This document shows, one piece after another, positions 1 to 8,664 of a stretch of 64,000 bases of DNA. Numbering within the stretch: position 1 is the stretch's first letter; each line of letters starts with the position of its first letter. The stretch comes from Clostridia bacterium (GTDB lineage: Bacteria; Bacillota; Clostridia; Oscillospirales; CAG-382). A program made the translations under genes and the position numbers. Below the pieces are notes generated by a model, which saw nothing but the letters and a program-made list of their open reading frames with translations, made no database searches and was not told the origin of the DNA. The stretch spans positions 80,037-144,036 of the forward strand of contig JAFQAP010000011.1 of the NCBI GenBank assembly GCA_017399965.1, in the 5' to 3' direction.

Positions 1-366
1 GCTTCCCGTTCCGCAGATAACAATGGCACCGTCGCTTTCGGGAAAAGCTGAATATATCACATTTATACCGTCGTGCAGAGCTTCCGACTTGGCTTTCGGA
101 AACATTTCTTTTAACCGAACACCTGCTTTTTGGCTGTAGTCGGCGGCGGTTATACCGGCAATACCGCAAAAAATTGCGGCAATGTCGTCTTTATCCGCAT
201 TCAAAGCCTGAACGGCGGAAAATATGTTATTCATAGAGTTTTCAAAGCCGATATCATTGGGGTTGCATCCGGCACCGTATACCGTTTTTATAACGCTCCC
301 GTTAATATCGGCAAGGGCGGCGGCGGTTTTTGTGCCTCCGCCGTCCACACCGATAATGTACTTCAT
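1..366 (-). CDS. BadF/BadG/BcrA/BcrD-family ATPase, probable N-acetylglucosamine kinase (N-terminal part)
   Basis: This is the first 122 codons of a leftward gene whose C-terminal part lies beyond base 1. It begins MKYIIGVDGGGTKT, the phosphate-1 loop of the ASKHA sugar-kinase/acetate-kinase fold as found in the BadF/BadG family, and the fragment ends at a second glycine-rich phosphate loop, GAIVICGTGS. Members with this N-terminus are often N-acetylglucosamine kinases, which would fit the nagA gene at 16.1 kb, but eukaryotic-type GlcNAc kinase and 2-hydroxyacyl-CoA dehydratase activator members share the fold. Here the lack of the activator's cysteine signature in the visible part favours a sugar kinase. 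It follows mscL by 3 bases and is the last visible gene of the long leftward run. Confidence 0.8.
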   Translation of the reverse strand, partial: MKYIIGVDGGGTKTAAALADINGSVIKTVYGAGCNPNDIGFENSMNNIFSAVQALNADKDDIAAIFCGIAGITAADYSQKAGVRLKEMFPKAKSEALHDGINVIYSAFPESDGAIVICGTGS

Positions 367-369
367 AGT

Positions 370-879
370 TTAGCCTTTAATGCCTTTTACGAAATCACGG
401 ATGTCCTCAAGAGCCTTAAGCGTCTTTTCTTCAACGGTAGGTTCGGGAGGAATGGCAGCCTTTGCAGCTTCTTCCGCAGCCTTTGCGGCAGCTTCTTCTG
501 CCTTTTTCTTTGCTTCCAGCTTATTGCGGAAGCTCATAGCCACCTTAACAACGATAAACATTGCAAAAGCGATGATAATGAAATCGATTATGTACTGAAT
601 AAACTGACCGTACTTAACAGCTACCTCTGCAACCGCTTCGGTAACCACAACGCCTTCCTCAACAACTTCGTCAACGCCCTTTACCAGTACCCATTTAAGA
701 TCGGTAAAGTTAACGTCGCCAAGCAGGAAGCCGATGCAGGGCATAATGATATCTGCAACCAGTGAAGAAACGATAGCCTTGAAAGCGGTACCGACTACAA
801 CACCGACAGCCATATCCAGAATATTGCCCTGTGAAATAAACTTTTTAAAATCGTTTGCAAAATTCTTTACTTTTCCCAT
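370..879 (-). CDS. mscL: Large-conductance mechanosensitive channel MscL
   Basis: MscL forms a homopentameric, tension-gated pore in the cytoplasmic membrane that releases solutes during hypo-osmotic shock. The N-terminal helix and TM1 (KKFISQGNILDMAVGVVVGTA, about residues 12-32, cf. family FKEFALRGNVVDLAVGVIIG) and the VSSLVADIIMPCIG stretch are diagnostic; TM2 lies near residues 90-115. At 169 residues it is some 30 longer than the usual ~136: the periplasmic loop contains a Val/Glu-rich insert (EEGVVVTEAVAEVAV) and the C-terminal cytoplasmic bundle is extended by an Ala/Lys/Glu-rich helix (AEEAAAKAAEEAAKAA). It sits 3 bases downstream of the DUF1858 gene and is presumably cotranscribed with it. 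Confidence 0.95.
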   Translation of the reverse strand: MGKVKNFANDFKKFISQGNILDMAVGVVVGTAFKAIVSSLVADIIMPCIGFLLGDVNFTDLKWVLVKGVDEVVEEGVVVTEAVAEVAVKYGQFIQYIIDFIIIAFAMFIVVKVAMSFRNKLEAKKKAEEAAAKAAEEAAKAAIPPEPTVEEKTLKALEDIRDFVKGIKG

Positions 880-882
880 TTT

Positions 883-1071
883 TTAGTCATCTCCGTTCAA
901 TTTTTTAAGAAGTGCTTCAAGGTCTGCACCGTGAACTGCGCACGCCTGCTCGATAGTTTCGCCTCTGGAATGAGGGCAGCCCAGACAGTGCATGCCTATT
1001 TCAAGGAAAAATTTTGCCTTTTCGGGTGCCTTATCAAGAACATCGCCGATAATGGAATCCTTGGTGATCAT
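883..1071 (-). CDS. DUF1858 domain-containing protein
   Basis: A 62-residue protein made of a single DUF1858 domain. The family is found alone or fused to hybrid-cluster and other redox proteins and has a conserved two-cysteine motif, here HCLGCP with Cys29 and Cys32, that suggests a redox disulfide or metal site. The start codon directly adjoins the end of the upstream pseudo-P-type ATPase gene (no gap), so translation is probably coupled. The molecular function of the stand-alone form is not established. Family assignment is firm from MITKDSIIGDVL, GMHCLGCPHS and ETIEQAC. Confidence 0.88.
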   Translation of the reverse strand: MITKDSIIGDVLDKAPEKAKFFLEIGMHCLGCPHSRGETIEQACAVHGADLEALLKKLNGDD

Positions 1072-3783
1072 TTAATTTACCTCCTCGTCTTTAGCCAATT
1101 TGAATTTTGGTTTATTTTTATTTTTTATTATTGTTACGTGAATAAGCTTTGCAAGCTGGGTAAGTGTGTAATATCCCAGAGAGATCGCCGCGGTAATTCC
1201 GTAAGCAAAAACAGAGGGCTGTGTGTACCCAAACAGTTTTGCCACGGGAGGAATATATACCATACAAGCATATATCGCCGCTACTGTTAATGCGGATATA
1301 ACAAGCTTGCCCATACTTAAAGGCGTTCTTATGAATATAGGTTTTCTTGATACGTTGGTTATTCCGTAGGTTATGAGAAGCACTGCGAGAGAAAGGAGTG
1401 CGCAGGTGTGACCAAACAAAACGTACGTGGCTGTTATCGCACCGCCTGCACCTACACCGTACAGAACGGGGTAAACAAAATCCAAAAGCTTGGGCGCTGT
1501 TCTGTACTTTTTCATTTTTTCCGCCAGAATGTGCTTGTTGGGAGCGGCAAAAGCAAGTGATACCGCAATAACGAAATTGAATATAATTCCGCCCACAAGC
1601 ATATCTTGCAGTCTTAAAGGAAATTCAATTCCCATAGCAATAGCTGCAATAAAAGCCGTAAGCACCGCGGTAAATCCCACAAACAGGTATTCCGTTACCG
1701 CATGTATTCTGGCAACTATCGCCTTTGCGGCGCCGATAGCATAAGTGATAACGTGAAAACCGCCCTCAAGCATAATTACGTCACTTTCCTGCTTTAAGGT
1801 GTCCGGTGTTTCTGTGTCGCTTACAAAGGTTACGTCCGCTTCGTGAATAAGAGGCAGATCATCCATATTGCTTGCGGTAACGGCAACGTAGCGTTTGTCG
1901 CCGTGTCTGAATTTCAAAACCTCCCGCCACTGCTCATCGTCAATACCCACATACAGCTTGTACAAGGGCTGGTTGGCAATATAAAGTCCGGGGTCGGTGT
2001 CGCTTATATCCTCTGCGGAAATCGCTTGGGATTCGTCTGTAATAATTCCTGCCTCTTTTGCAAGGGAAAGGGAAGGGTAGTAAGCATCGTTGCTTCTCAA
2101 AACCGCTTCTATTCCGGCTCTGCGGCATTTATAAACCGCCGCGGCAGGGTCCACACGGAAAGCAGAGCCCAAACCTATAAAGCCCGAAAGTATAAGCCTT
2201 CCTTCCACGGAATAATCTTTAAGAGAATCCGCGTCGGTACGTCCCGTGGCAACGGCGATAACCGTTTCCGCTTTTTTGCCCATCTCTTCCAGAGCTTCCC
2301 GCATACGGGCTACCGCAGCATCGTTCATACGGTATACCCCGCCGTTTTTGCGGTATCCCACGCAACGGCTTATAACAGATTCGGGATTTCCTCGGACTAT
2401 AACAAAGGTCTTGCCTTCGGAAAGCACAAGGGTGCGGGTAACTATATTGTCGGAAGACACTTCGGTATCTATACGGAAAAACTCGCCTTCAAGGTTGGAA
2501 ATATCAGCCAGCAGGAAATCGCAGGCATCGGCAAGGGCAATATCCTGCTTTCTGCCGGTGTATTTGTGTTGTCCCTTCTGGCGACCCTTTTCGTCTGCGT
2601 TTTTCTTTATATCTGAACAAACAAGGGCGTATTTAAGCAATCTTTTGTTACTTTCGTTTTCTTCGGCTTCCCGTATATCTTTAACTTTTCCGTCCGAATA
2701 CAAGTCGGTAACAAACATCTTTTTGGGAGGGAAGGCTTGTCCTCTGGAGCACATTACGGTGTCCACGTTTCCAAGCTTGCCTATACTGTTAAGATTTCCC
2801 ACAGCGGCGTTGTTTTCCAGCATCTTTTCAACGCCGTAGCCTAAGGAAATAAAAGTTAATGCTTTACAGCTGTCATACATAGATATGTAGCCCAGAGTGA
2901 GGGAGAGAATGAACATATCCGTAATGCTTCTTCCCGTGGCAATTCCCAGCACTAACAATACAAAGCATATTATAACCGAAACGAATGACATCGCTTTTCC
3001 TACATGAGAAGCGTATTTAAGCAGACCGGGAGTGTAATCCTGAGAATGTTTTGTGTTTACCTTGCGTGTAAGCACGTTTTTTCCCGTTTCGCATACGATA
3101 GCAGTGCCGCTTCCTCCGGTAACAACGGTGCCTGCATACACCATGTTGGTGTGGCACAGCATATCGGGACGGTTGTATTCAATTGCAGAGGATTTATATA
3201 CCGCCTCATTCTTTCCGTTGATAGAGGCTTCCAACACGGAAAGGTGAGCGCAGGAGATAATACGTGCATCGGCAGGGACGATATTTCCCGTTTCCAAGGT
3301 TATAATATCTCCCGGCACGAGTCCGCGGCTGTCTATAACAAACCGTCTGCCGTTTCTTGTTACGGTGGCGCGTATAGCGGAATAGTTTCTTATCTTTTCC
3401 AAAGAATGGGAAGCGGATGCCTCCAGTACCGCATTTATAAACATTATTATAATAACGGTAACGCCCAGCACAATAAGCTCGTGCCTTTCGGGCTGAAAGA
3501 CGTACATCAAAAACGCAACGGCGGCAAGGAATATTCCCATCAATCCCTGAAGCTGATTCTTAAAGCTGGAGGTAAAGCCGGTCTTTATTTCGTCGTAAAG
3601 GGCGTTTGTTCCCTTTTCGCGCCGTATTTTCTTTACCTCATCATCCGTCAAGCCGTTCCCAAGATGACTGCCAAGCTTTATGGCAAGCTCTTCTATATCC
3701 ATGGATTCCGGTTCGAACCTATCCTCCGCCTGCTTACGGCTGTTAGAGGTTATTGTTCTTATTTTCTCGGAATAATCCGGCAT
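1072..3783 (-). CDS. P-type ATPase-like membrane protein with all catalytic motifs replaced (putative pseudo-ATPase)
   Basis: A 903-residue protein that aligns end to end with P2-type (calcium/cation) ATPases: N-terminal cation-ATPase domain (about 25-75), two TM helices (80-125), actuator domain (130-250), two TM helices (262-305), nucleotide/phosphorylation region (340-700) and a C-terminal bundle of TM helices. The intact landmarks include VPADARI, the MVYAGTVVTGG strand and the nucleotide-domain RGNPE. The catalytic motifs are not there: TGES is NGKN (189-192), the TM4 PEGLP is YDSCK (303-307), CSDKTGTLT is CSRGQAFPP (345-353) so the phosphorylated Asp is Arg347, MITGD is LRSND, and TGDGVND is TASNMDD. 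The reading frame is long and undamaged, so this is not simple decay. It cannot run the phosphoenzyme cycle; a regulatory, sensory or scaffold role is inferred. It is translationally adjacent to the DUF1858 gene. Confidence 0.82.
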   Translation of the reverse strand: MPDYSEKIRTITSNSRKQAEDRFEPESMDIEELAIKLGSHLGNGLTDDEVKKIRREKGTNALYDEIKTGFTSSFKNQLQGLMGIFLAAVAFLMYVFQPERHELIVLGVTVIIIMFINAVLEASASHSLEKIRNYSAIRATVTRNGRRFVIDSRGLVPGDIITLETGNIVPADARIISCAHLSVLEASINGKNEAVYKSSAIEYNRPDMLCHTNMVYAGTVVTGGSGTAIVCETGKNVLTRKVNTKHSQDYTPGLLKYASHVGKAMSFVSVIICFVLLVLGIATGRSITDMFILSLTLGYISMYDSCKALTFISLGYGVEKMLENNAAVGNLNSIGKLGNVDTVMCSRGQAFPPKKMFVTDLYSDGKVKDIREAEENESNKRLLKYALVCSDIKKNADEKGRQKGQHKYTGRKQDIALADACDFLLADISNLEGEFFRIDTEVSSDNIVTRTLVLSEGKTFVIVRGNPESVISRCVGYRKNGGVYRMNDAAVARMREALEEMGKKAETVIAVATGRTDADSLKDYSVEGRLILSGFIGLGSAFRVDPAAAVYKCRRAGIEAVLRSNDAYYPSLSLAKEAGIITDESQAISAEDISDTDPGLYIANQPLYKLYVGIDDEQWREVLKFRHGDKRYVAVTASNMDDLPLIHEADVTFVSDTETPDTLKQESDVIMLEGGFHVITYAIGAAKAIVARIHAVTEYLFVGFTAVLTAFIAAIAMGIEFPLRLQDMLVGGIIFNFVIAVSLAFAAPNKHILAEKMKKYRTAPKLLDFVYPVLYGVGAGGAITATYVLFGHTCALLSLAVLLITYGITNVSRKPIFIRTPLSMGKLVISALTVAAIYACMVYIPPVAKLFGYTQPSVFAYGITAAISLGYYTLTQLAKLIHVTIIKNKNKPKFKLAKDEEVN

Positions 3784-3822
3784 TTTTACTGTTTTCTCCT
3801 TTCGGATAAACTTTTAAGGCTG

Positions 3823-6108
3823 TTAAAACGTGGTTATGGTAACACCGCTTTGGTCTGCGGAAAGCGCAACTGCGGTAATCTTTAAAGAAGTGTCCTCGAT
3901 AATTGCAGTGGCAACCGCATCCTCAATATCCGTCTGTATAAGACGGCGGAGGTTACGGGCACCGTATTTTTCGGAATAACCCTTTTCCACCAAAGCGTTT
4001 ACCGCCGCATCGTCATAAGTCAGCTTGATATTCTTTTCCGCCAATACCTTTTCAAGGTCACCCAGCATTATGCGGCAGATAGAAGCAAAATTATCTTTGG
4101 AAAGTCTGTTGAACACAACTATCTCGTCCACGCGGTTGATGAATTCGGGACGGAGGAATTGCTCAAGCGCTTTTTTTACCTTCGCTTCGTCGGATGCCTT
4201 TGCGGTGGTCGTAAAGCCTGCAGATGCGGAGATATCCGTACTGCCCGCATTGGTGGTCATAACTATAACCGTATTTTCAAAATTGACTGTCTTGCCGTGG
4301 GAATCGGTAATTCTGCCGTCGTCCAGTATCTGCAAAAGGATATTCAAAACGTCCGGATGCGCCTTTTCAATCTCATCAAAGAGGATCACGGAATAAGGCT
4401 TGCGGCGTATCTTTTCGGTAAGCTGCCCCGCATCGTCATAGCCTACGTAGCCGGGAGGAGAACCGATAATTCTGGAAACGGAATACTTTTCCATATATTC
4501 CGACATATCCAGACGTATGAGTGATTCGGGGGAATCGAACAAATAGTTTGCCAGCACTTTAACAAGCTCGGTCTTACCTATACCGGTCGGTCCTGCGAAT
4601 ATAAAGGAAACGGGCTTCTTTTTATAGGAAATTCCCGCGCGGGAGCGGCGAACAGCCTTTGCAACCTTTTCCACCGCTTCGTCTTGTCCCACAATGCGGT
4701 CTTTTATGGAAGGGACAAGCTTTTGTATCTTTTCGAATTCGTTTTCGCTTATGCTGGAAGCGGGGATACCCGTCCAAATTTCAATAACCTTAGCAAGGTC
4801 TTTTTCGGTTACGGTAAGCGTATCTCTCTGTGCGGAGAGGGAATCAAAAGCTTCGTTCTTTTGCAAAAGAACGGTACGGTTTTGAGCAATAGCCGCAAAA
4901 TCCTCGTCGGTTTTTTCTGCTTTTGCTTCCAGCGCCGCTTGCTTTTCGTTAAGCTCTTTTATTTCATCTGCCAAAGCATTTATTTGGTTTACTATATCCG
5001 AATTCATAGAAAGATTTGCGCAGGCTTCGTCCATAAGGTCGATAGCCTTATCGGGCAGGTATCTGTCTGTAATATATCTTTCGGAAAGCACTACCATTCT
5101 GCGGCACATATCATCGGAAATGTGGATACCGTGGTATTTTTCGTAATTATCCTTAATACCCTGAAGTATCTTTACGCTGTCTTCGATGGAAGGCTCGTTT
5201 ATCATAACAGGCTGGAATCTGCGCTCCAATGCCTCATCTTTTTCAATGTACTTTCTGTATTCGGTAAGGGTAGTTGCACCTATAAGCTGAATTTCTCCTC
5301 TGGAAAGGGCAGGCTTAAGGATATTAGCGGCGTTCATACCGCCTTCCGCATCTCCCGCGCCGACAATTGAGTGAACTTCGTCGATAACCAGAATGATATT
5401 TCCGTTTTGCTTTACCTCGTCTATAAGACCCTTCATTCTGCTTTCAAACTGACCTCTGAACTGGGTGCCCGCAACCATTGCGGTCATATCCACCAGCATT
5501 ACTTCCTTGCTCTTAAGCTTGTAGGGTACGTTGCCCTTGACAATTGCGGTGGCGAGCGCTTCCGCAACTGCGGTCTTACCTACGCCCGGCTCGCCGATAA
5601 GGCAGGGGTTGTTTTTCTGGCGGCGGCAAAGTATCTGCATAACACGCTCAAGCTCTTCGCTTCTGCCGATAACCTTATCAAGCTTGCCTTCTTTTGCTCT
5701 GCCGGTAAGGTCTATGCAGTACTGGTCAAGATACTTTCTGCTTTTCTGTTTCTTGCTTTCCTGCTTGGTTTCCTTGGATTGCTGCTTGTCTTTTCTTATA
5801 TTATCGGGCAGGTTAAGCTCTCCCTGGGAAGCAAACAGAGGACCCAGATTAAGGGAAGGTGCTCTGCCTTCGTTTTCGGGATTGTCGCCGGCTTCGGTAG
5901 GAACAAGACCGGATATTTCGTCGGACATAGCGTCAAATTCCTCGGGAGTTATTCCCATACGCTCAAGAATATCGTCAACGGGCTTTAAACCCATCTCCCT
6001 TGCGCATTTAAGGCATAGACCTTCGTTGGTGGTATTACCGTTTTCAATACGCTGCATATATATAACAGCCACACGCTTTTTACAGCGGGAACATAATTTC
6101 AAAACCAT
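3823..6108 (-). CDS. clpE: ATP-dependent Clp protease ATP-binding subunit, ClpE type
   Basis: A 761-residue Hsp100/AAA+ unfoldase. In place of the ClpC double N-domain it has a short zinc-finger N-terminus (Cys6, Cys9, Cys32, Cys35; CSRC and CLKC), which is the hallmark of ClpE, followed by a Lys/Gln-rich linker. D1 has Walker A GEPGVGKT and Walker B VILVIDEVHS, a middle coiled-coil domain follows (about 390-450), and D2 has GPTGIGKT, ILFDEIEKAHPDV and the C-terminal small domain. An AGF tripeptide (SASAGFTTT) stands where the ClpP-docking loop is expected. It would feed unfolded or damaged proteins to ClpP, which is not in the window. No CtsR-type operator was seen upstream; it lies 3 bases after pgsA in the same run. 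Confidence 0.9.
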   Translation of the reverse strand: MVLKLCSRCKKRVAVIYMQRIENGNTTNEGLCLKCAREMGLKPVDDILERMGITPEEFDAMSDEISGLVPTEAGDNPENEGRAPSLNLGPLFASQGELNLPDNIRKDKQQSKETKQESKKQKSRKYLDQYCIDLTGRAKEGKLDKVIGRSEELERVMQILCRRQKNNPCLIGEPGVGKTAVAEALATAIVKGNVPYKLKSKEVMLVDMTAMVAGTQFRGQFESRMKGLIDEVKQNGNIILVIDEVHSIVGAGDAEGGMNAANILKPALSRGEIQLIGATTLTEYRKYIEKDEALERRFQPVMINEPSIEDSVKILQGIKDNYEKYHGIHISDDMCRRMVVLSERYITDRYLPDKAIDLMDEACANLSMNSDIVNQINALADEIKELNEKQAALEAKAEKTDEDFAAIAQNRTVLLQKNEAFDSLSAQRDTLTVTEKDLAKVIEIWTGIPASSISENEFEKIQKLVPSIKDRIVGQDEAVEKVAKAVRRSRAGISYKKKPVSFIFAGPTGIGKTELVKVLANYLFDSPESLIRLDMSEYMEKYSVSRIIGSPPGYVGYDDAGQLTEKIRRKPYSVILFDEIEKAHPDVLNILLQILDDGRITDSHGKTVNFENTVIVMTTNAGSTDISASAGFTTTAKASDEAKVKKALEQFLRPEFINRVDEIVVFNRLSKDNFASICRIMLGDLEKVLAEKNIKLTYDDAAVNALVEKGYSEKYGARNLRRLIQTDIEDAVATAIIEDTSLKITAVALSADQSGVTITTF

Positions 6109-6111
6109 TGT

Positions 6112-6669
6112 TTACTCCTTGTTTGCCTTTTCGATCTTACGGAATATTGTAAAATAATACATTAACAGCGCAAATATAAGTGCGCCTGCCAAAATCACCG
6201 TAAGAACAATATTTAACACCGGATTTTCCGGATATATAATAAAGATTATAGTGAAAGCGGCAAAAATGACCGTAGCCATTTTACCAAACCAGCTTGACGG
6301 GGTTACTTTGCTTATCTTCTTTGCAAGCACAAGTGCACCCGTAACCATGGTAAGCTCTTTTACAAAGAATATTACCGCTATCCATATAAAAATATTATTT
6401 TCTATTGCCAGACACACCATGGCGGCGGCTTGCATAAGCTTATCTGCCATAGGGTCAAGTATTTTGCCTGTTTCGGTTATCCATCCGTATTTTCTTGCAA
6501 GATAACCGTCTATTACGTCTGTGATCTCTGCGGCAAGAAATACACAGACACACCACCATTTCGGAGAGTTCTCAACAAAGAACACCCACACGAACAGAGG
6601 TATCATCAATAATCTTAAAACAGAAAGAATATTCGGAATATTCTTTTTTTGAAAATTCAATTTTTTCAC
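6112..6669 (-). CDS. pgsA: CDP-diacylglycerol--glycerol-3-phosphate 3-phosphatidyltransferase
   Basis: PgsA catalyses the committed step of phosphatidylglycerol synthesis, transferring a phosphatidyl group from CDP-diacylglycerol to sn-glycerol-3-phosphate at the membrane. The full CDP-alcohol phosphatidyltransferase signature DG-x2-AR-x8-G-x3-D-x3-D is visible starting at DVIDGYLARK and ending at GKILDPMAD. NIPNILSVLRLLMIPLFVW at the N-terminus is typical of PgsA rather than other family members. It has 185 residues and about five or six TM helices. A CvpA-like gene lies 14 bases upstream and clpE 3 bases downstream. Confidence 0.92.
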   Translation of the reverse strand: MKKLNFQKKNIPNILSVLRLLMIPLFVWVFFVENSPKWWCVCVFLAAEITDVIDGYLARKYGWITETGKILDPMADKLMQAAAMVCLAIENNIFIWIAVIFFVKELTMVTGALVLAKKISKVTPSSWFGKMATVIFAAFTIIFIIYPENPVLNIVLTVILAGALIFALLMYYFTIFRKIEKANKE

Positions 6670-6683
6670 TTCCTGTCCGTCAG

Positions 6684-7397
6684 TTAAAATAACATACGGA
6701 AAATATTAAAACTTCCGAAAATTTTAAAAAGATATGTGCTTTCGGGAGAAAAGCCTGCAAAAATACCGCCCAGCGCGTTTACGGGTAAAAGCAGCTGTAC
6801 AAGCGAAACAAACACGCAAGCCTCGGCTATTGCCAGTACGATACCTGCGACGATCCCCAAAAACGTGTTTGCCTGCTTTAAAACGGGAAGCTTTGTAAAC
6901 TTATCCAAAAGGAATACAGCTACCGTTGCGAGGATATATACTGCAAGGAAAATCACTATAAAGGAACCAAAGGTGACGGCAGTTTTCAAAAGCACAGGCG
7001 AAACCTTGGAAGCAATGGATTCTTTTATTCCGTCGCTTTTTGTTTCTTTCCATTCCTCGATATCATTTTGAATATCCCGGACATCCACTCCCAAAGAGGA
7101 TAAAAGGGAAGTAAGCTTTCCCGTGCTTTCCTCTTCTTCGGCAACTTCTTCTTGCTCGTTTGCGGAAATGTTATCCAAAACGGTTATAACCGAACTGTGT
7201 ATCTTATCTTGCCAGTTTTTACCGTTTTCAGTTTCCAAAACGTAGTTTCTTACGGGATTTACAAAGGAAAACGCTGCAATAAGCGCAACTACGAGAACAA
7301 GGGATTTAAGTGCCGTTTTTACAAATCCCTGCTTCCAACCCAAAATCACGTTAAAAGCAATGATCGCGGCAATTATAAGATCAATAATAATATTCAT
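6684..7397 (-). CDS. CvpA family membrane protein
   Basis: A 237-residue integral membrane protein with the CvpA (colicin V production) N-terminus: a first TM helix, then ILGWKQGFVKTALK and a second TM helix. A hydrophilic loop of about 75 residues rich in Glu/Ser (EEVAEEEEST) separates helices 2 and 3, and two further TM helices end the domain. Family members are found next to diverse cell-envelope and metabolism genes and their biochemical role is unsettled. Its start overlaps the end of the DUF5711 gene by 4 bases (ATGA), indicating translational coupling of the pair. Confidence 0.8.
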   Translation of the reverse strand: MNIIIDLIIAAIIAFNVILGWKQGFVKTALKSLVLVVALIAAFSFVNPVRNYVLETENGKNWQDKIHSSVITVLDNISANEQEEVAEEEESTGKLTSLLSSLGVDVRDIQNDIEEWKETKSDGIKESIASKVSPVLLKTAVTFGSFIVIFLAVYILATVAVFLLDKFTKLPVLKQANTFLGIVAGIVLAIAEACVFVSLVQLLLPVNALGGIFAGFSPESTYLFKIFGSFNIFRMLF

Positions 7398-8662
7398 TCG
7401 CTGACCTCCGTAAGCGAAGCATCGTCGGGTTGAATTTCCGTTTCGTCAAGCGTCTGTGCGTTGTATACCGTAACTCCCGAATATGTGAATACCAGCAGTT
7501 TATCATCGGATATCAGCATATCAACGCCGTCGGCATCGGTTTGTATATCGTATATCTTTTTATCTTCGTTAAAATCGTATACCGTAAGATTTCCTACGGA
7601 GAGCATATAAAGTCTGTTACCGTAAAGCAATACGTCATCGGGTCTGGAATTCGATTCGGTGCGGTATACGTTGTTTCCGGCGGAATCATATACCACCATT
7701 TCCTTGCTTTCTGAAAGTCCGGATTTATCAAAGGTAAGCATTACGTGGTTTCCGCCGAAATCACAGTTAAGAAGAACTCCCGAAACCGCAACTTCCTTTT
7801 TTAAGGCGTTATCTCTGTCGTAAAAACGCAAGGCTTTGTCTGTAAGCACCATATATCCGCCGTCATCGGTAAAATGACAGTTAAGAGGAAGCTCACCTAC
7901 GTATCTGAAGGTCGCCAACGGCTCCTCCGCAGTGGTGCTGAACAAGGCAGCGGAACCGAGATAATCTCCGTTTTCGCTGATATGGGAAAGCACCAACACC
8001 TTTTGTCCGCTTTTATCAAGCTGCATTGCGGTGGAATATTCGGTAGGGAAATAGTGGGAAAAGGTAAGGCGGTAGTTTGCATCGTAAACGAATACCGCGC
8101 TTCTGTAGTTCTTTGCGCCCGAAAGCACGGCATAGCTGCCGTTTTCCGCGGCGGAAACTCCAAGCACAGGGTATCCGAAGTTTTCGGAATAAACGTGGGA
8201 GAAGGAGTTGTAAACATCAAGCTGCTTTCCGCCCAGATCGTAAATTATCATATTCTTTCCCGCAGTAAGCAAAACGGGATTATCGTTTTTAACGGGCGTT
8301 CTTTGCAAAAGCTGTCCCGAAGTATCGTAAACGGTAAGCTGTGTTTTGCTCAGCACCGCAATATCACCGCGGACAATGGCAAATCTGTTTGTAGGGTCGG
8401 AATCGAAGATTATTTCAGCGCCTACTTCGGCTTGCTCGGTTTGCTCAAAGGAAATGAATTTAAGCAAATACTTAAAATTTTCCGCCGTAAGCTCATCGGG
8501 AAAAAAGGTATATGCAAGCAGACAGAATATGATCAAGGCTATTATTGCCGAAAACATACCGATTTTTGCACGGTTTGCCAAACGGGTATAATATGCCTGC
8601 GCCGTGGGAGTCTGCTGTTTATTCTGTTTTCTTTTATCTTTAAAAATAGAAAAAGCGCTCAT
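7394..8662 (-). CDS. DUF5711 family membrane-anchored beta-propeller-like protein
   Basis: A 422-residue protein with a basic cytoplasmic N-terminus (about 1-33), one TM helix (34-52, IGMFSAIIALIIFCLLAYTFF) and a large extracytoplasmic part made of repeated four-strand blocks (for example LTVYDTSGQLL, LDVYNSFSHVY, VFVYDANYRL, LRFYDRDNAL, MVVYDSAGNNV, LTVYDFNEDK, VTVYNAQTLD). The spacing of these VYD repeats suggests a WD40/PQQ-type beta-propeller. This matches DUF5711, a Clostridia family of unknown function. It is coupled to the CvpA-like gene through a 4-base overlap and lies 2 bases after truA. Confidence 0.72.
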   Translation of the reverse strand: MSAFSIFKDKRKQNKQQTPTAQAYYTRLANRAKIGMFSAIIALIIFCLLAYTFFPDELTAENFKYLLKFISFEQTEQAEVGAEIIFDSDPTNRFAIVRGDIAVLSKTQLTVYDTSGQLLQRTPVKNDNPVLLTAGKNMIIYDLGGKQLDVYNSFSHVYSENFGYPVLGVSAAENGSYAVLSGAKNYRSAVFVYDANYRLTFSHYFPTEYSTAMQLDKSGQKVLVLSHISENGDYLGSAALFSTTAEEPLATFRYVGELPLNCHFTDDGGYMVLTDKALRFYDRDNALKKEVAVSGVLLNCDFGGNHVMLTFDKSGLSESKEMVVYDSAGNNVYRTESNSRPDDVLLYGNRLYMLSVGNLTVYDFNEDKKIYDIQTDADGVDMLISDDKLLVFTYSGVTVYNAQTLDETEIQPDDASLTEVSE

Positions 8663-8664
8663 CT

